Both the position numbers and the translations under genes were made by a program. A stretch of 64,000 nucleotides of DNA, from contig JBCDIZ010000005.1 of NCBI GenBank assembly GCA_038748365.1, forward strand, positions 1-64,000, read 5' to 3'. This document shows positions 25,768 through 34,210 of this stretch, piece after piece; the stretch's first letter is position 1; every line of letters starts with the position of its first letter. The stretch comes from Alterisphingorhabdus sp038748365. GTDB taxonomy: Bacteria; Pseudomonadota; Alphaproteobacteria; Sphingomonadales; Sphingomonadaceae. A model generated the notes under the pieces. The model was not told where the DNA came from, ran no database searches, and saw nothing but the letters and a program-made list of their open reading frames with translations.

Positions 25768-26289
25768 TCAATCTGTTGCAGCTTCAGGCTCAAGCTGCGC
25801 TGAGGGACGCACTTTCGCCAAACCCTCTTTCCGCTGACGTTTCAGCTCTTTCTTCAACTTTGCCGGGTCTTCAGCAAAGACGAAACCGAAGCTGACGCCG
25901 CCTTCCTTGCCGATTGTGGCGTGGTGCAGCTTGTGGGCCTGTACCAGCCGCTTGGCATAGCCGCGTTTGGGAACCCAGCGGAAATAGCGTTGGTGCACCA
26001 GACCGTCATGGATCAGCGTATAAATACCGCCATAGATGGTGACACCGACGGCGATCCACCAAAAGACCTCATGGACAAACACGCCCATGGCAAAAAGGCT
26101 CATCGCGGTGACCGAACCGACCACGGCGAATAGGTCATTCTTTTCCAGCACATTGTCATGCGGCTCATGATGGTCGCGGTGCCAGGCCCAGCCCCAACCA
26201 TGCATGATATATTTGTGGCTCCACCAGGCGACAAATTCCATGAAGATCACCGACAGGGTTACGATCGCTAGAATTACCCAGATATTCAT
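25768..26289 (-). CDS. crtZ: Beta-carotene 3-hydroxylase
   Basis: Membrane non-haem di-iron hydroxylase of 173 residues that converts beta-carotene to zeaxanthin. The His clusters that bind iron are all present: HKYIMH, HRDHHEPHD, HDGLVHQRYF and HKLHHA. Hydrophobic segments lie at about 3-22, 52-72 and 74-95. The other carotenoid genes are not in this window, so the pathway must be completed elsewhere. It fits the yellow to orange pigmentation of sphingomonads. Confidence 0.94.
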   Translation of the reverse strand: MNIWVILAIVTLSVIFMEFVAWWSHKYIMHGWGWAWHRDHHEPHDNVLEKNDLFAVVGSVTAMSLFAMGVFVHEVFWWIAVGVTIYGGIYTLIHDGLVHQRYFRWVPKRGYAKRLVQAHKLHHATIGKEGGVSFGFVFAEDPAKLKKELKRQRKEGLAKVRPSAQLEPEAATD

Positions 26290-26410
26290 AGCCTGATCCG
26301 CTTACTCCAATGGCGGCACTATCGCCTCCATATGCCTTTACATAATGATTTTGCGGCCAATATCCATATCACACTTTCGCTGTGATGCTGAACGCTCTAA
26401 AGGGCATTTT

Positions 26411-27850
26411 ATGGCAGAGAATACACCCCCCAAGACATTATATGAGAAAATCTGGGACGCGCATATCGTTTCTGAACGGGATGATGGCACCGCGCTGATC
26501 TATATCGACCGGCATCTGGTACATGAAGTGACCAGCCCTCAGGCCTTTGAGTCGTTGCGTCAGCAAGGCCGCAAGGTGCGCCGCCCGGACCTTACATTGG
26601 CAGTGCCCGACCATAATCTGCCAACCACGGCGCGACTGGCGGCAGATGGCTCGCGTTTACCCATTGCCGATCCGCAAAGCGCGGCGCAGTTGGCGGCGCT
26701 GGAGAATAATGTTGCGGCATTCGAGATACCCTATTTCGGTGCGACCCATCGCAATCAGGGGATTGTTCATGTCGTCGGACCGGAACAGGGCTTTACCCTA
26801 CCGGGAACGACTTTGGTTTGTGGTGACAGCCATACCTCGGCGCATGGCGCATTGGGTACGCTGGCTTTTGGTATTGGCACCAGCGAGGTGGAGCATGTGC
26901 TGGCGACGCAGACGCTGTTGCTGCGCAGATCGGCGACGATGGAGGTACGGATTGATGGTGAGGTGCCGCTGGGTATTAGCCCCAAAGACCTTATCCTGCA
27001 TGTTATCGGCACCATTGGCACCAATGGCGCAACCGGGCATGTGATCGAGTATCGCGGGCGTGCGGTGGAAAGCATGTCGATTGAGGGACGGTTGACCATG
27101 GCCAATATGTCGATTGAGGCTGGTGCGCGGGCTGGTCTGATAGCGCCCGATGATACGACCTTTGCTTATCTGCGTGGACGACCAATGGCACCCAAGGGCG
27201 AGCATTGGGATGCGGCCTGTGCCTATTGGCGGACCCTGCACAGCGATGAGGGTGCGGTGTTTGACAAGTCGGTCATCATCAATGCCGCCGATGTCGAGCC
27301 GAGCGTCACCTGGGGCACCAGCCCGGAAGATGTGGTCGGCATTTCCGGGCATGTCCCCGCGCCTGAGAGTTTTGACGATGCGGGCAAACAGGCAGCGGCT
27401 GCCAAGTCGCTCGACTATATGGGTTTGCAGCCCGGAACGGCGATGACCGATATTGCCATCGACCATGTGTTTATCGGCAGTTGCACCAACAGCCGGATTG
27501 AGGATCTGCGCGCCGCTGCGGCTGTAGTTGGGGAGCGTAAGAAAGCCGACACTGTCAAAAGCGCGTTGATCGTGCCGGGTTCGGGACTGGTCAAGCATCA
27601 GGCCGAGGCTGAGGGGCTGGATCGGGTGTTCAAAAATGCCGGATTTGAATGGCGCGAACCTGGTTGTTCTGCATGTCTCGGCATGAACCCCGATAAGGTG
27701 CCCGCAGGCGAGCGCTGCGCCTCGACCAGCAACCGCAATTTTGAAGGGCGGCAGGGTCCCGGTGCTCGCACCCATCTGCTTTCTCCCGCGATGGCTGCGG
27801 CTGCAGCAGTGACTGGTAGACTGACCGATGTACGGGAGCTTGCCGCCTGA
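26411..27850 (+). CDS. leuC: 3-isopropylmalate dehydratase large subunit
   Basis: Catalytic subunit of isopropylmalate isomerase (leucine synthesis), 479 residues. It begins 'KTLYEKIWDAHIV' and has 'TLVCGDSHTSAHGA'. The 4Fe-4S ligands are in 'GSCTNSR' and 'CSACLGMN', followed by 'CASTSNRNFEGRQG'. ATG 26411 is used. An upstream ATG at 26345 would add 22 residues not seen in the family. It is paired with leuD, with a small membrane-protein gene in between. Confidence 0.97.
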   Translation: MAENTPPKTLYEKIWDAHIVSERDDGTALIYIDRHLVHEVTSPQAFESLRQQGRKVRRPDLTLAVPDHNLPTTARLAADGSRLPIADPQSAAQLAALENNVAAFEIPYFGATHRNQGIVHVVGPEQGFTLPGTTLVCGDSHTSAHGALGTLAFGIGTSEVEHVLATQTLLLRRSATMEVRIDGEVPLGISPKDLILHVIGTIGTNGATGHVIEYRGRAVESMSIEGRLTMANMSIEAGARAGLIAPDDTTFAYLRGRPMAPKGEHWDAACAYWRTLHSDEGAVFDKSVIINAADVEPSVTWGTSPEDVVGISGHVPAPESFDDAGKQAAAAKSLDYMGLQPGTAMTDIAIDHVFIGSCTNSRIEDLRAAAAVVGERKKADTVKSALIVPGSGLVKHQAEAEGLDRVFKNAGFEWREPGCSACLGMNPDKVPAGERCASTSNRNFEGRQGPGARTHLLSPAMAAAAAVTGRLTDVRELAA

Positions 27851-27909
27851 AGCGGTGAGTGGCATATCACACGCATAAGACATCAAAGGGGGCTCTGAAA
27901 GGATTACCC

Positions 27910-28113
27910 ATGAGCGATAATGACAATGACAAAGATGATAGCGGCTCCGAAGGCTGGTCCACCGGGGCAAAAGTCGGGGCAGCAGTAGGGTCGGCGGCGT
28001 TGCTGGCGGCATTGCTCTATGCAGGACGCAGTGCGATCAAGCGCAAAGATGGTGGCAACAAAACACCGCCTCCGCCACCACCACCCGAGGGCGAACAATA
28101 TGAGAGCGACTGA
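27910..28113 (+). CDS. Small single-span membrane protein between leuC and leuD
   Basis: Peptide of 67 residues. An acidic N-terminus (SDNDNDKDDSGSE) is followed by one hydrophobic helix ('GAAVGSAALLAALLYAG'), a short basic segment and a proline run (KTPPPPPPPEGE). AAAGGA precedes ATG 27910. Its stop lies three bases before the leuD start, so it is part of the leu operon by position. No known function. Confidence 0.65.
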   Translation: MSDNDNDKDDSGSEGWSTGAKVGAAVGSAALLAALLYAGRSAIKRKDGGNKTPPPPPPPEGEQYESD

Positions 28114-28116
28114 TTG

Positions 28117-28704
28117 ATGAAAGCGGTAAAACAGGTCGAAGGGCGCGCCTATCCCTGGGGTGCAGTCAATATCGATACCGATATCATCATCCCGTCCAAA
28201 TGGCTCAAGACCATCACCCGTGAGGGATTGGGTCAGGGCGCATTTGAGACGGTGCGTGCCGAGGCGGACAATGTGTTCGACGATCCGGAGCATAAGGGCG
28301 CGCCAATATTGATCGCGGGCGATAATTTCGGCTGCGGATCGAGCCGCGAACATGCAGTCTGGGCGATGCTCGATATGGGCATTACAGCAGTGATCGCGCC
28401 GAGTTTCTCCGATATTTTTGCCGGAAATGCTTTCAAAAACGGTTTGGTCACGGTGACACTGCCGCAGGAGCAGATTGACCGCCTGCTTGAGGTTGCCAAG
28501 ACGGACGAGGTTACCATCGATCTGGAAACCGAGACGGTGACAACGCCGTTTCAGGACCGGTTTGCGTTCACACTCGACCCATTCCGCAAACATTGCCTGA
28601 TGAACGGTCTCGACGAAGTAGCATTGACCTTGGCCGATGCGGATGCAATCGATACGTACGAACGGCGTCAAGCAGAGGCTACACCTTGGCTGGTGCCACA
28701 ATAA
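28117..28704 (+). CDS. leuD: 3-isopropylmalate dehydratase small subunit
   Basis: Swivel-domain subunit of isopropylmalate isomerase, 195 residues. 'NIDTDIIIPSKWLK' and 'DNFGCGSSREHAVWAM' are the family signatures. ATG 28117 is preferred over the TTG at 28114. It completes the LeuCD enzyme with leuC upstream. The quinone oxidoreductase gene follows 41 bp later and may be in the same transcript. Confidence 0.96.
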   Translation: MKAVKQVEGRAYPWGAVNIDTDIIIPSKWLKTITREGLGQGAFETVRAEADNVFDDPEHKGAPILIAGDNFGCGSSREHAVWAMLDMGITAVIAPSFSDIFAGNAFKNGLVTVTLPQEQIDRLLEVAKTDEVTIDLETETVTTPFQDRFAFTLDPFRKHCLMNGLDEVALTLADADAIDTYERRQAEATPWLVPQ

Positions 28705-28745
28705 CCGAATATTCCCCTTTCAATCAGAATAATCAGGAGAACAGG

Positions 28746-29741
28746 ATGCGCGCGCTTTTGTCGAAAGAAGTTGGTGGCCCCGATACGCTGGAGATGACCG
28801 AGGTTGACGACCCCACACCCGGCGCGGGCGAGTTGCTGGTGGCGGTCAAGGCCTGTTCGATCAACTTCCCCGATGCGCTGATTATTCAGGACCTCTATCA
28901 ACTCCGCCCGCCACGTCCCTTTGCGCCGGGCAGTGAGATTGCCGGCGTGGTCGAAGCTGTGGGCGAGGGCGTTACCGATTATGCGGTGGGCGACCGGGTG
29001 ATTGCTGGCACAGGCTTTGGCGGGCTGGTCGAGAAAATCACTGTCGCTGCTGCGGGCGTATTCCGCCTGCCCGATGCTTTTTCCTTTGAGCAGGGCGCTT
29101 CGCTGCTGATGACCTATGGCACCTCAATCCATGCGCTGAAGGACCGCGGCCATATTGCTGAAGGCGATACTCTGCTGGTGCTCGGTGCAGCTGGCGGCGT
29201 CGGTTTGGCCGCAGTGGAATTGGGCAAGGCCTATGGCGCGCGGGTTGTTGCGGCTGTCTCCAGCGAGGCCAAGGCCGAAGCAGCGAGGGCCAGCGGTGCC
29301 GATGACACAGTAATCTATGACCGCCAGCCATTCGACAAGGCACAGTCCAAGGAACTGAGCCAGAAATTCAAGGAAGCGGTTGGCCCCAATGGCGCCAATG
29401 TCATCTATGATGCGGTGGGCGGCGATTATAGCGAACCAGCATTGCGCTCAATCGCATGGGAAGGGCGGTTCCTTGTTGTCGGTTTCCCTGCGGGTATCGC
29501 CAAACTGCCGCTCAACTTGACGCTGCTCAAAAGCTGTGATGTTTGCGGCGTATTTTGGGGTGCGTTTGCCGCCCGCGAGCCGCAACGCAATCACGGGAAT
29601 ATCGCTGAGCTGTTCGACCTTTGGGCAGAAGGTAAGATCAGCCCCAAAATCTCGGAAACTTTCAGCTTTGACGATGCACCCAAAGCTATCACCAAACTGG
29701 CCAACCGCGAAGCTATCGGTAAGCTGGTCGTGAAGATGTGA
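28746..29741 (+). CDS. NADPH:quinone oxidoreductase (zinc-less MDR family)
   Basis: Medium-chain dehydrogenase/reductase of 331 residues. The GroES-like N-terminal half has 'GPDTLEMTEVDDPTPGAGEL' and 'FAPGSEIAGVVEAVG'. The Rossmann half has the NADP motif 'VLGAAGGVGLAAVELGKA'. It lacks the structural and catalytic zinc Cys pattern, as in quinone reductases and crotonyl-type reductases. AGGAG precedes ATG 28746. The true substrate is not known. Confidence 0.9.
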   Translation: MRALLSKEVGGPDTLEMTEVDDPTPGAGELLVAVKACSINFPDALIIQDLYQLRPPRPFAPGSEIAGVVEAVGEGVTDYAVGDRVIAGTGFGGLVEKITVAAAGVFRLPDAFSFEQGASLLMTYGTSIHALKDRGHIAEGDTLLVLGAAGGVGLAAVELGKAYGARVVAAVSSEAKAEAARASGADDTVIYDRQPFDKAQSKELSQKFKEAVGPNGANVIYDAVGGDYSEPALRSIAWEGRFLVVGFPAGIAKLPLNLTLLKSCDVCGVFWGAFAAREPQRNHGNIAELFDLWAEGKISPKISETFSFDDAPKAITKLANREAIGKLVVKM

Positions 29742-29818
29742 TACTGCTGCTTGCGTGACTCACGCAGGCGGCTTAGGGCTAATGCATATTGCAACACTAT
29801 TTGGGGCAGGAAGACTAT

Positions 29819-30145
29819 ATGACCGGTTTTAGCGATCGCGAGAAAGCGTTTGAAAATAAGATGGCCCGCGATGAGGAAGTCGAATTCCGCATCACTGCAC
29901 GGCGCAACAAGCTGCTTGGCCAATGGGCGGCAGAGAAAATGTCGCTAACGCCTGAAGAGAGCGACGCTTATGCCAAATCAGTGGTGCAGGCCGATTTTGA
30001 AGAAGCCGGCGACGAAGATGTGGTGCGCAAACTTCTTGGTGACCTGACCTCTGCCGGGGTTGAAATTGATGATGCTGGTGTGCGCGCTGCTATGGATGAG
30101 CGGATGGTGGAAGCACGCCGTCAGTTTACCGAAGAGAATAGCTGA
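29819..30145 (+). CDS. F1-ATPase inhibitor zeta subunit (DUF1476)
   Basis: Helical protein of 108 residues with 'FSDREKAFENKMARDEEVEF' at its start, the signature of DUF1476. In alphaproteobacteria this family is the zeta subunit, which blocks ATP hydrolysis by the F1 motor through its N-terminal segment. The rest forms a helical bundle that binds nucleotides. ATG 29819 is preceded by AGGAAG. It is followed by bolA and grxD on the same strand. Confidence 0.92.
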   Translation: MTGFSDREKAFENKMARDEEVEFRITARRNKLLGQWAAEKMSLTPEESDAYAKSVVQADFEEAGDEDVVRKLLGDLTSAGVEIDDAGVRAAMDERMVEARRQFTEENS

Positions 30146-30158
30146 GGACAGTTGCACC

Positions 30159-30395
30159 ATGCCGATGCAGGCCGAAGATATTGAGAAGATGATCCGCGAA
30201 GCGATCCCCGATGCCGAGGTGACAATCACTGATCTGGCAGGCGATGGCGACCATTATGCGGCGCATGTCGTGTCCGAAAGCTTTCGCGGTATGACACGCG
30301 TCAACCAGCACAAAACGGTCTACGCCGCACTTGATGGCCGAATGGGCGGCGTGCTTCACGCCTTGCAACTGACCACCGCGGTCCCCACTTCTTGA
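30159..30395 (+). CDS. BolA-family protein
   Basis: Small alpha-beta protein of 78 residues. 'MQAEDIEKMIREAIPDAEVT' and 'DHYAAHVVSESFRGMTRVNQ', then 'HKTVYAAL', are the family pattern, including the invariant His near the C-terminal part. It most resembles the IbaG branch. BolA proteins pair with monothiol glutaredoxins such as the product of the next gene to handle 2Fe-2S clusters. Confidence 0.93.
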   Translation: MPMQAEDIEKMIREAIPDAEVTITDLAGDGDHYAAHVVSESFRGMTRVNQHKTVYAALDGRMGGVLHALQLTTAVPTS

Positions 30396-30423
30396 TCATA
30401 TCCCCATTAGCAGGAACAGAACT

Positions 30424-30759
30424 ATGACTGATGCCACCCATGAGAAAATCGAAAAGACCGTCAAAGACAATGATGTCGTGCTGTTTATGAAAGGCACACC
30501 GCTTTTCCCGCAATGCGGTTTTTCCAGCCGTGCGATCGCTATCCTTGATCGTCTCGGCGTTGCCTATGACAGTGTCGATGTGTTGCAGGACATGGAAGTG
30601 CGTCAGGGCATCAAGACCTATTCTGACTGGCCGACTATCCCGCAGCTCTATGTAAAGGGTGAATTTATCGGCGGTTCGGACATTATGATGGAAATGTTTG
30701 AAGCCGGTGAACTGGAAACGCTGATGGAGGAAAAGCAGGTCGCCAAGGCGGAGGCTTGA
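30424..30759 (+). CDS. grxD: Monothiol glutaredoxin
   Basis: Glutaredoxin of 111 residues with the CGFS active site (Cys31) in 'FPQCGFSSRAI', the cis-Pro loop 'WPTIPQLYVKGEFIGG' and 'GGSDIMMEMFEAGEL'. Grx4-type proteins carry or transfer 2Fe-2S clusters together with BolA partners. The bolA gene is 28 bp upstream, which supports this. A clear terminator follows. Confidence 0.96.
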   Translation: MTDATHEKIEKTVKDNDVVLFMKGTPLFPQCGFSSRAIAILDRLGVAYDSVDVLQDMEVRQGIKTYSDWPTIPQLYVKGEFIGGSDIMMEMFEAGELETLMEEKQVAKAEA

Positions 30760-30790
30760 TAGGCCACGAGCTACAACATCAAAACAAAAA

Positions 30791-30825
30791 AAGCCGCACC
30801 TTCTGTCGGGAAGCGTGCGGCTTTT
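30791..30825 (+). terminator. Rho-independent terminator after grxD
   Basis: AAGCCGCAC (30791-30799) pairs perfectly with GTGCGGCTT (30815-30823), followed by a T-rich tract. A-run upstream and T-run downstream mean it could act in both directions. Confidence 0.9.
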
Positions 30826-30877
30826 CTTTTGTAGGAATAAAGCCTGACGGGTAATCGACTTAATCCCTTGGGAACTC

Positions 30878-31145
30878 GGGTCAGGAGCTAGGAATTATGA
30901 GGGCGAGGCGTCAAAATGAAGAACATATCGGCTGAAAATGCGCGCCGGGAAGGCTTATTGCCTTTCCAAGTGTATTTTTAGCCCGAGATGGAAGTCATTT
31001 TGACGTCCCTTCGGGATTTGACCAATTTGCCCCTGTGCTACGTCAGAAAAGCTTGCGATAGACCCACTATCGACTTCGCTTTCCTTCCTTGCCCAAGGGC
31101 AAATTGCCTCAAACCTCGCTCCTTATAATTCCTAGCTCCTGACCC
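30878..31145. repeat. 268-bp multi-hairpin palindromic element
   Basis: A perfect 21-bp inverted repeat bounds it (30878-30898 and 31125-31145). Inside lie further nested inverted repeats: CGTCAAAATGA (30909-30919) with its complement at 30995-31005, a CAATTTGCCC pair (31023 and 31098 regions), and CGATAG/CTATCG (31056-31072). No protein is encoded. It has the form of a REP/BIME-like or MITE-like repeat. Such units are common between sphingomonad genes. Confidence 0.75.
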
Positions 31146-31150
31146 AACGG

Positions 31151-31191
31151 GGAGGCGGTCTGCAAGAGACCAGAAAAGCAGACCGCCTTCC
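31151..31191. other. Strong isolated hairpin
   Basis: GGAGGCGGTCTGC (31151-31163) pairs with GCAGACCGCCTTCC (31178-31191) with one bulge, leaving a 14-nt loop. No T-run follows on either strand, so a simple terminator is unlikely. It abuts the palindromic element. From 31192 to the next gene (31390) nothing else is recognisable. Confidence 0.5.
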
Positions 31192-31389
31192 AAGTGAACC
31201 ATTTGAGACGCTGTAAAATATGCAGGCCCTGTGCCAGTTTTGGCTATTTTAGCAAAAACAGCAGCTTAGATGGTTAGCAGAACCTTAACATATTGAAAAA
31301 TGTAAGAAATATCGACAACGCTTTCGGGCAGGCAACAAAATTCCCTGTTTCCCTTGCAACACCATCTGCACTCAGCCATTCCAATAGTC

Positions 31390-32208
31390 ATGAATGATCT
31401 TCCCAAAACCGATCCGCTGACTGGCAAACCTCTTATACAGGCGACCCCTGCCGCGACGATTATTGTTGCGGCGGATCAACCTGATGGGTCGCCGCGGCTG
31501 CTCATGGTGGAGCGCTCGGGGAAGATGGCTTTTGCCGCTGGTGCTGTGGTGTTTCCCGGTGGACGTGTCGATAGCGGTGATTATGTGCTGGCGCGGCGCT
31601 TTCTGGAGCGCGATCCGGATGGCGATATTGACGAGCCATTGGCCGATATGGCGGGGCGCATTGCCGCTATCCGCGAGACCATAGAGGAAGCGCGCTATCC
31701 GGTGGCGATGAAGACCATGCCCGGCGACGACGCGATCGAAGCCATTCGTGCCGAGGCTTCCGGTGACAGCCATTTTGATGCGGTGGTGGATCGCTATGCG
31801 CTGGAGCTGGAACCGCAAAGCCTGACCTATTTTGCCCGTTGGCGCCCGCCGTTTAACGAGAAACGGGTTTTTGATACCCGCTTCTACATAGCGCGGGCGA
31901 CACTGCCCGAAGGGCAGGCGGTGGTGGATGATACCGAAAATCGCACCCTTTTCTGGGCTACGGCACAAGAGGTGCTGGACCGTGCCGAACGTGAGGAGAT
32001 CAAGATTATCTTCCCAACCCGACGCAATCTGGAAAAGCTGGCCCAATGCCAAAGCTATGACGCGCTGGTTGCCCATGTGGGGGCACATCCCCCCGAACTG
32101 GTTACGCCCTTTGTTGAGGAACGCGAGGGCGAACCGCATCTCTGTGTGCCTGATGGTCTGGGTTATCCGGTAACATCGGAGCCAATAAAAGCCGCGATGC
32201 GGGGATGA
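31390..32208 (+). CDS. NUDIX hydrolase (NUDT19-like layout)
   Basis: Protein of 272 residues. 'AATIIVAA' begins a NUDIX fold, with 'GAVVFPGGRVDSGD' and, after an insertion of about 35 residues, 'IAAIRETIEEA', which supplies the metal-binding REx2EE. A long insert between the GG and REx2EE parts is typical of the NUDT7/8/19 group acting on CoA or similar nucleotides. The usual final Gly of the box is absent (EEARYP). ATG 31390 is used; the frame is also open from 31354. The substrate is unknown. Confidence 0.8.
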   Translation: MNDLPKTDPLTGKPLIQATPAATIIVAADQPDGSPRLLMVERSGKMAFAAGAVVFPGGRVDSGDYVLARRFLERDPDGDIDEPLADMAGRIAAIRETIEEARYPVAMKTMPGDDAIEAIRAEASGDSHFDAVVDRYALELEPQSLTYFARWRPPFNEKRVFDTRFYIARATLPEGQAVVDDTENRTLFWATAQEVLDRAEREEIKIIFPTRRNLEKLAQCQSYDALVAHVGAHPPELVTPFVEEREGEPHLCVPDGLGYPVTSEPIKAAMRG

Positions 32209-32216
32209 GAGAATAT

Positions 32217-32379
32217 CCTCCCCAAGCTTGTCTTGGGGAGGTGGCAGCGCGCAGCGCTGACGGAGGGGCCGCAGCCCGCAGGGCGAGGACTGGTAGCAAC
32301 CGGTGCAAGGCTCGCCTGTGGCTTTGCCCTCTCCACCACCTTCGGTAGTCCCCTTCCCCGTAAACGGGGAGGAATTGGT
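32217..32379. repeat. CCTCCCC...GGGGAGG palindromic repeat, copy 1
   Basis: Begins with CCTCCCCAAG/CTTGGGGAGG (32217-32241) and ends with a CCCCG/CGGGG stem and GGAATTGG. The interior contains GACGGAGGGG and CTCCACCACC blocks. It is the same family as 39623-39769. It ends directly at the stop codon of the radical SAM gene, so it may serve as that gene's 3' end. Confidence 0.75.
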
Positions 32380-33237
32380 TCAACCCGAACAGCTCGCGCC
32401 GCCGAGCACACAGAATCGTGCACAATGGGGGTGGTTAAGTTTCACCGACTGAGACGCCTGTTTCAGTGTCTGGCCCATATCGAATTGCGGATCGTAAGGC
32501 AGCAAGGTGCAGGCTGCGATCGTGGGTTTCTCAGCGCCCTTATGCTTCACTACCATGCGACTGGTGGCGCACATGATAGAGACGGGATCGACGCTGAGAA
32601 TATCCCAGCATTCGGTGGTGATCTCGGCGATATCGGCGCTGGCGTCCATTTCGGGGAATTGAACAAACTGATTGGGGTCATCAAGATTGATGCTCAGACC
32701 CTCAGCAGCAAACAGCGCGGCAAATCCAGCACGGCCCTGTTCATCGCTTTCATGGCCGAGCCGCCGTCCGGCAATGGCAATGCGAAAGCCATTATCCGAA
32801 AGCCAGCGTAGCCCGGCCATCGCCTTGTCCCATGTGTTTGCGCCACGTTCCGCTTCATGCACCGGCTTGCTATAATGATCGAGGCTAATTCGCAGCGTCA
32901 ATCGCTCATCATATTGGGCGTGTAATGCCAGCAACGCCGCTTCATGCCGCTGCATCGGTCGCATAGCATTGGTGAGCACCAGCACCGCAAAGTCACGTTC
33001 CAGACAGCTAGTCAGAATCGGTAGTATATCCGGGTTCATAAACGGTTCGCCGCCGGTAAAGGCGATTTCACGTGTTGCTAACCCTTCATCGCGGATCTCA
33101 TCGAGATAGGCGAGCACCTCATTATGGCGGATATAGACCAGCGCGTTATTCCGCGGGCTGCTCTCAATATAGCAGGAGGCGCAGGCGAGATTGCACAAGG
33201 TACCAGTGTTGATCCACAGCGTCTCCAGCTCGCGCAT
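32380..33237 (-). CDS. Radical SAM enzyme with C-terminal Cys cluster
   Basis: From ATG 33237 the product has 285 residues. 'NTGTLCNLACASC' carries the CX3CX2C 4Fe-4S site, followed by 'ESSPRNN' and 'FTGGEPFMNPDIL'. The C-terminus has several Cys ('HPHCARFCVLGGASC'), which may bind an auxiliary cluster as in SPASM or twitch domains. The frame stays open 123 bp further upstream, and its translation ('LDPAKFRDPDVTAKGDKRA') looks like genuine family N-terminus, although no ATG/GTG/TTG exists there; an ATA at 33360 with AGGAGA seven bases away may be the true start. It neighbours a rhodanese, a flavoprotein and arsM. It does not look like ArsS. Its reaction is unknown. Confidence 0.85.
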   Translation of the reverse strand: MRELETLWINTGTLCNLACASCYIESSPRNNALVYIRHNEVLAYLDEIRDEGLATREIAFTGGEPFMNPDILPILTSCLERDFAVLVLTNAMRPMQRHEAALLALHAQYDERLTLRISLDHYSKPVHEAERGANTWDKAMAGLRWLSDNGFRIAIAGRRLGHESDEQGRAGFAALFAAEGLSINLDDPNQFVQFPEMDASADIAEITTECWDILSVDPVSIMCATSRMVVKHKGAEKPTIAACTLLPYDPQFDMGQTLKQASQSVKLNHPHCARFCVLGGASCSG

Positions 33238-33537
33238 ATCGACCGAAGCGCGTTTGTCGCCCTTTGCGGTGACATCAGGATCGCGGAATTTCGCCGGGTC
33301 GAGTGGCTGCTTCTCAGCCAGCGCAAACGGGCTGTCTTCAGGGTTGGGCTGGCTGGCTATGGGTCACTCTCCTCTGTTAAAAGCTTATCAGCGGTTCATG
33401 TACCGATTTGCAAGCTTTCAAAGAAGTTCAGTGTGATTCCGGATTTTGTTACAGATTTCGGCAATAAAAGCAGTCGGGACAGAAAGAGCAAAAGCCATTC
33501 GGTTCCAGAAAGAGACTCGGTCCGGCCGCGATTGTGA

Positions 33538-34104
33538 TTATTGTTGCGGTTGAAGTTGAGAGAAACCGGGTATCGAACCGCGCACGGGTATCTCGCCGGC
33601 CCAGGCGATCTTTTCATCAGAGAGCCAATAGCTGCCCTGCAATTCATACACATTGCGATAGCCATAGCCGTAAAGATTGATGAATGTCGGGATATTGAGC
33701 GCCAGCGGGGCACGCTTCAGCGGGATGGGCGGGATATTTTCTGCAAAATTATTGTTGCAGTAGATCAGGATTTCGCGGGTTTCGTCATCGCCGATGACTT
33801 TGCGCAATTTCTCATCAGTGAAGTCTGAAAAGGGTAAGTTGACCGCGCCTTTTATGTGCCCGGCAGCAAAAGCCGCGGCAGAGCGGGTGTCTAGGATCAA
33901 CACATTGTCCCTCGCGGCCCGCTTATTGAACTCATTCAGATCGACAAGGCGTTCCTGGCGATAGGCGAAGACTTCATCGGTTAGGTCGGCAAAGCCCTTA
34001 TAGTCGATTTGTGACTCAGCGGGTTGCGGCGGTGCTATATCCTGAGCGGCAACGGCGCTGGGGATAGCGATAGCGAATAAGACAAGCGGTATAGCTGCGC
34101 GCAT
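33538..34104 (-). CDS. Periplasmic rhodanese-like protein
   Basis: Exported protein of 188 residues with a signal peptide (1-20, ending AVAAQD). The rhodanese domain runs from about 55 to 165, with 'ILDTRSAAAFAAGHIKGAVN' and the active-site loop 'ILIYCNNNF' containing the sulfur-accepting Cys. GGGAG precedes ATG 34104. The frame is also open from 34158. Rhodaneses move sulfane sulfur or bind anions such as arsenate. Its place beside the arsM cluster makes an arsenic- or sulfur-linked role possible, but this is positional inference. Confidence 0.87.
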   Translation of the reverse strand: MRAAIPLVLFAIAIPSAVAAQDIAPPQPAESQIDYKGFADLTDEVFAYRQERLVDLNEFNKRAARDNVLILDTRSAAAFAAGHIKGAVNLPFSDFTDEKLRKVIGDDETREILIYCNNNFAENIPPIPLKRAPLALNIPTFINLYGYGYRNVYELQGSYWLSDEKIAWAGEIPVRGSIPGFSQLQPQQ

Positions 34105-34210
34105 TGTAATCTCCCGGAATGCTTTGCGGACACTGCTTGGCCGGGATTGAATGCGCAATGAATGATATGTAGAATTTAATCCGGTTTACTTCCGTTAATC
34201 TGGTTTACTT

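Noticed and set aside
26798..28012. Long open frame on the minus strand opposite leuC
   Set aside because: Antisense shadow of leuC. No signal, ribosome site or family motif.
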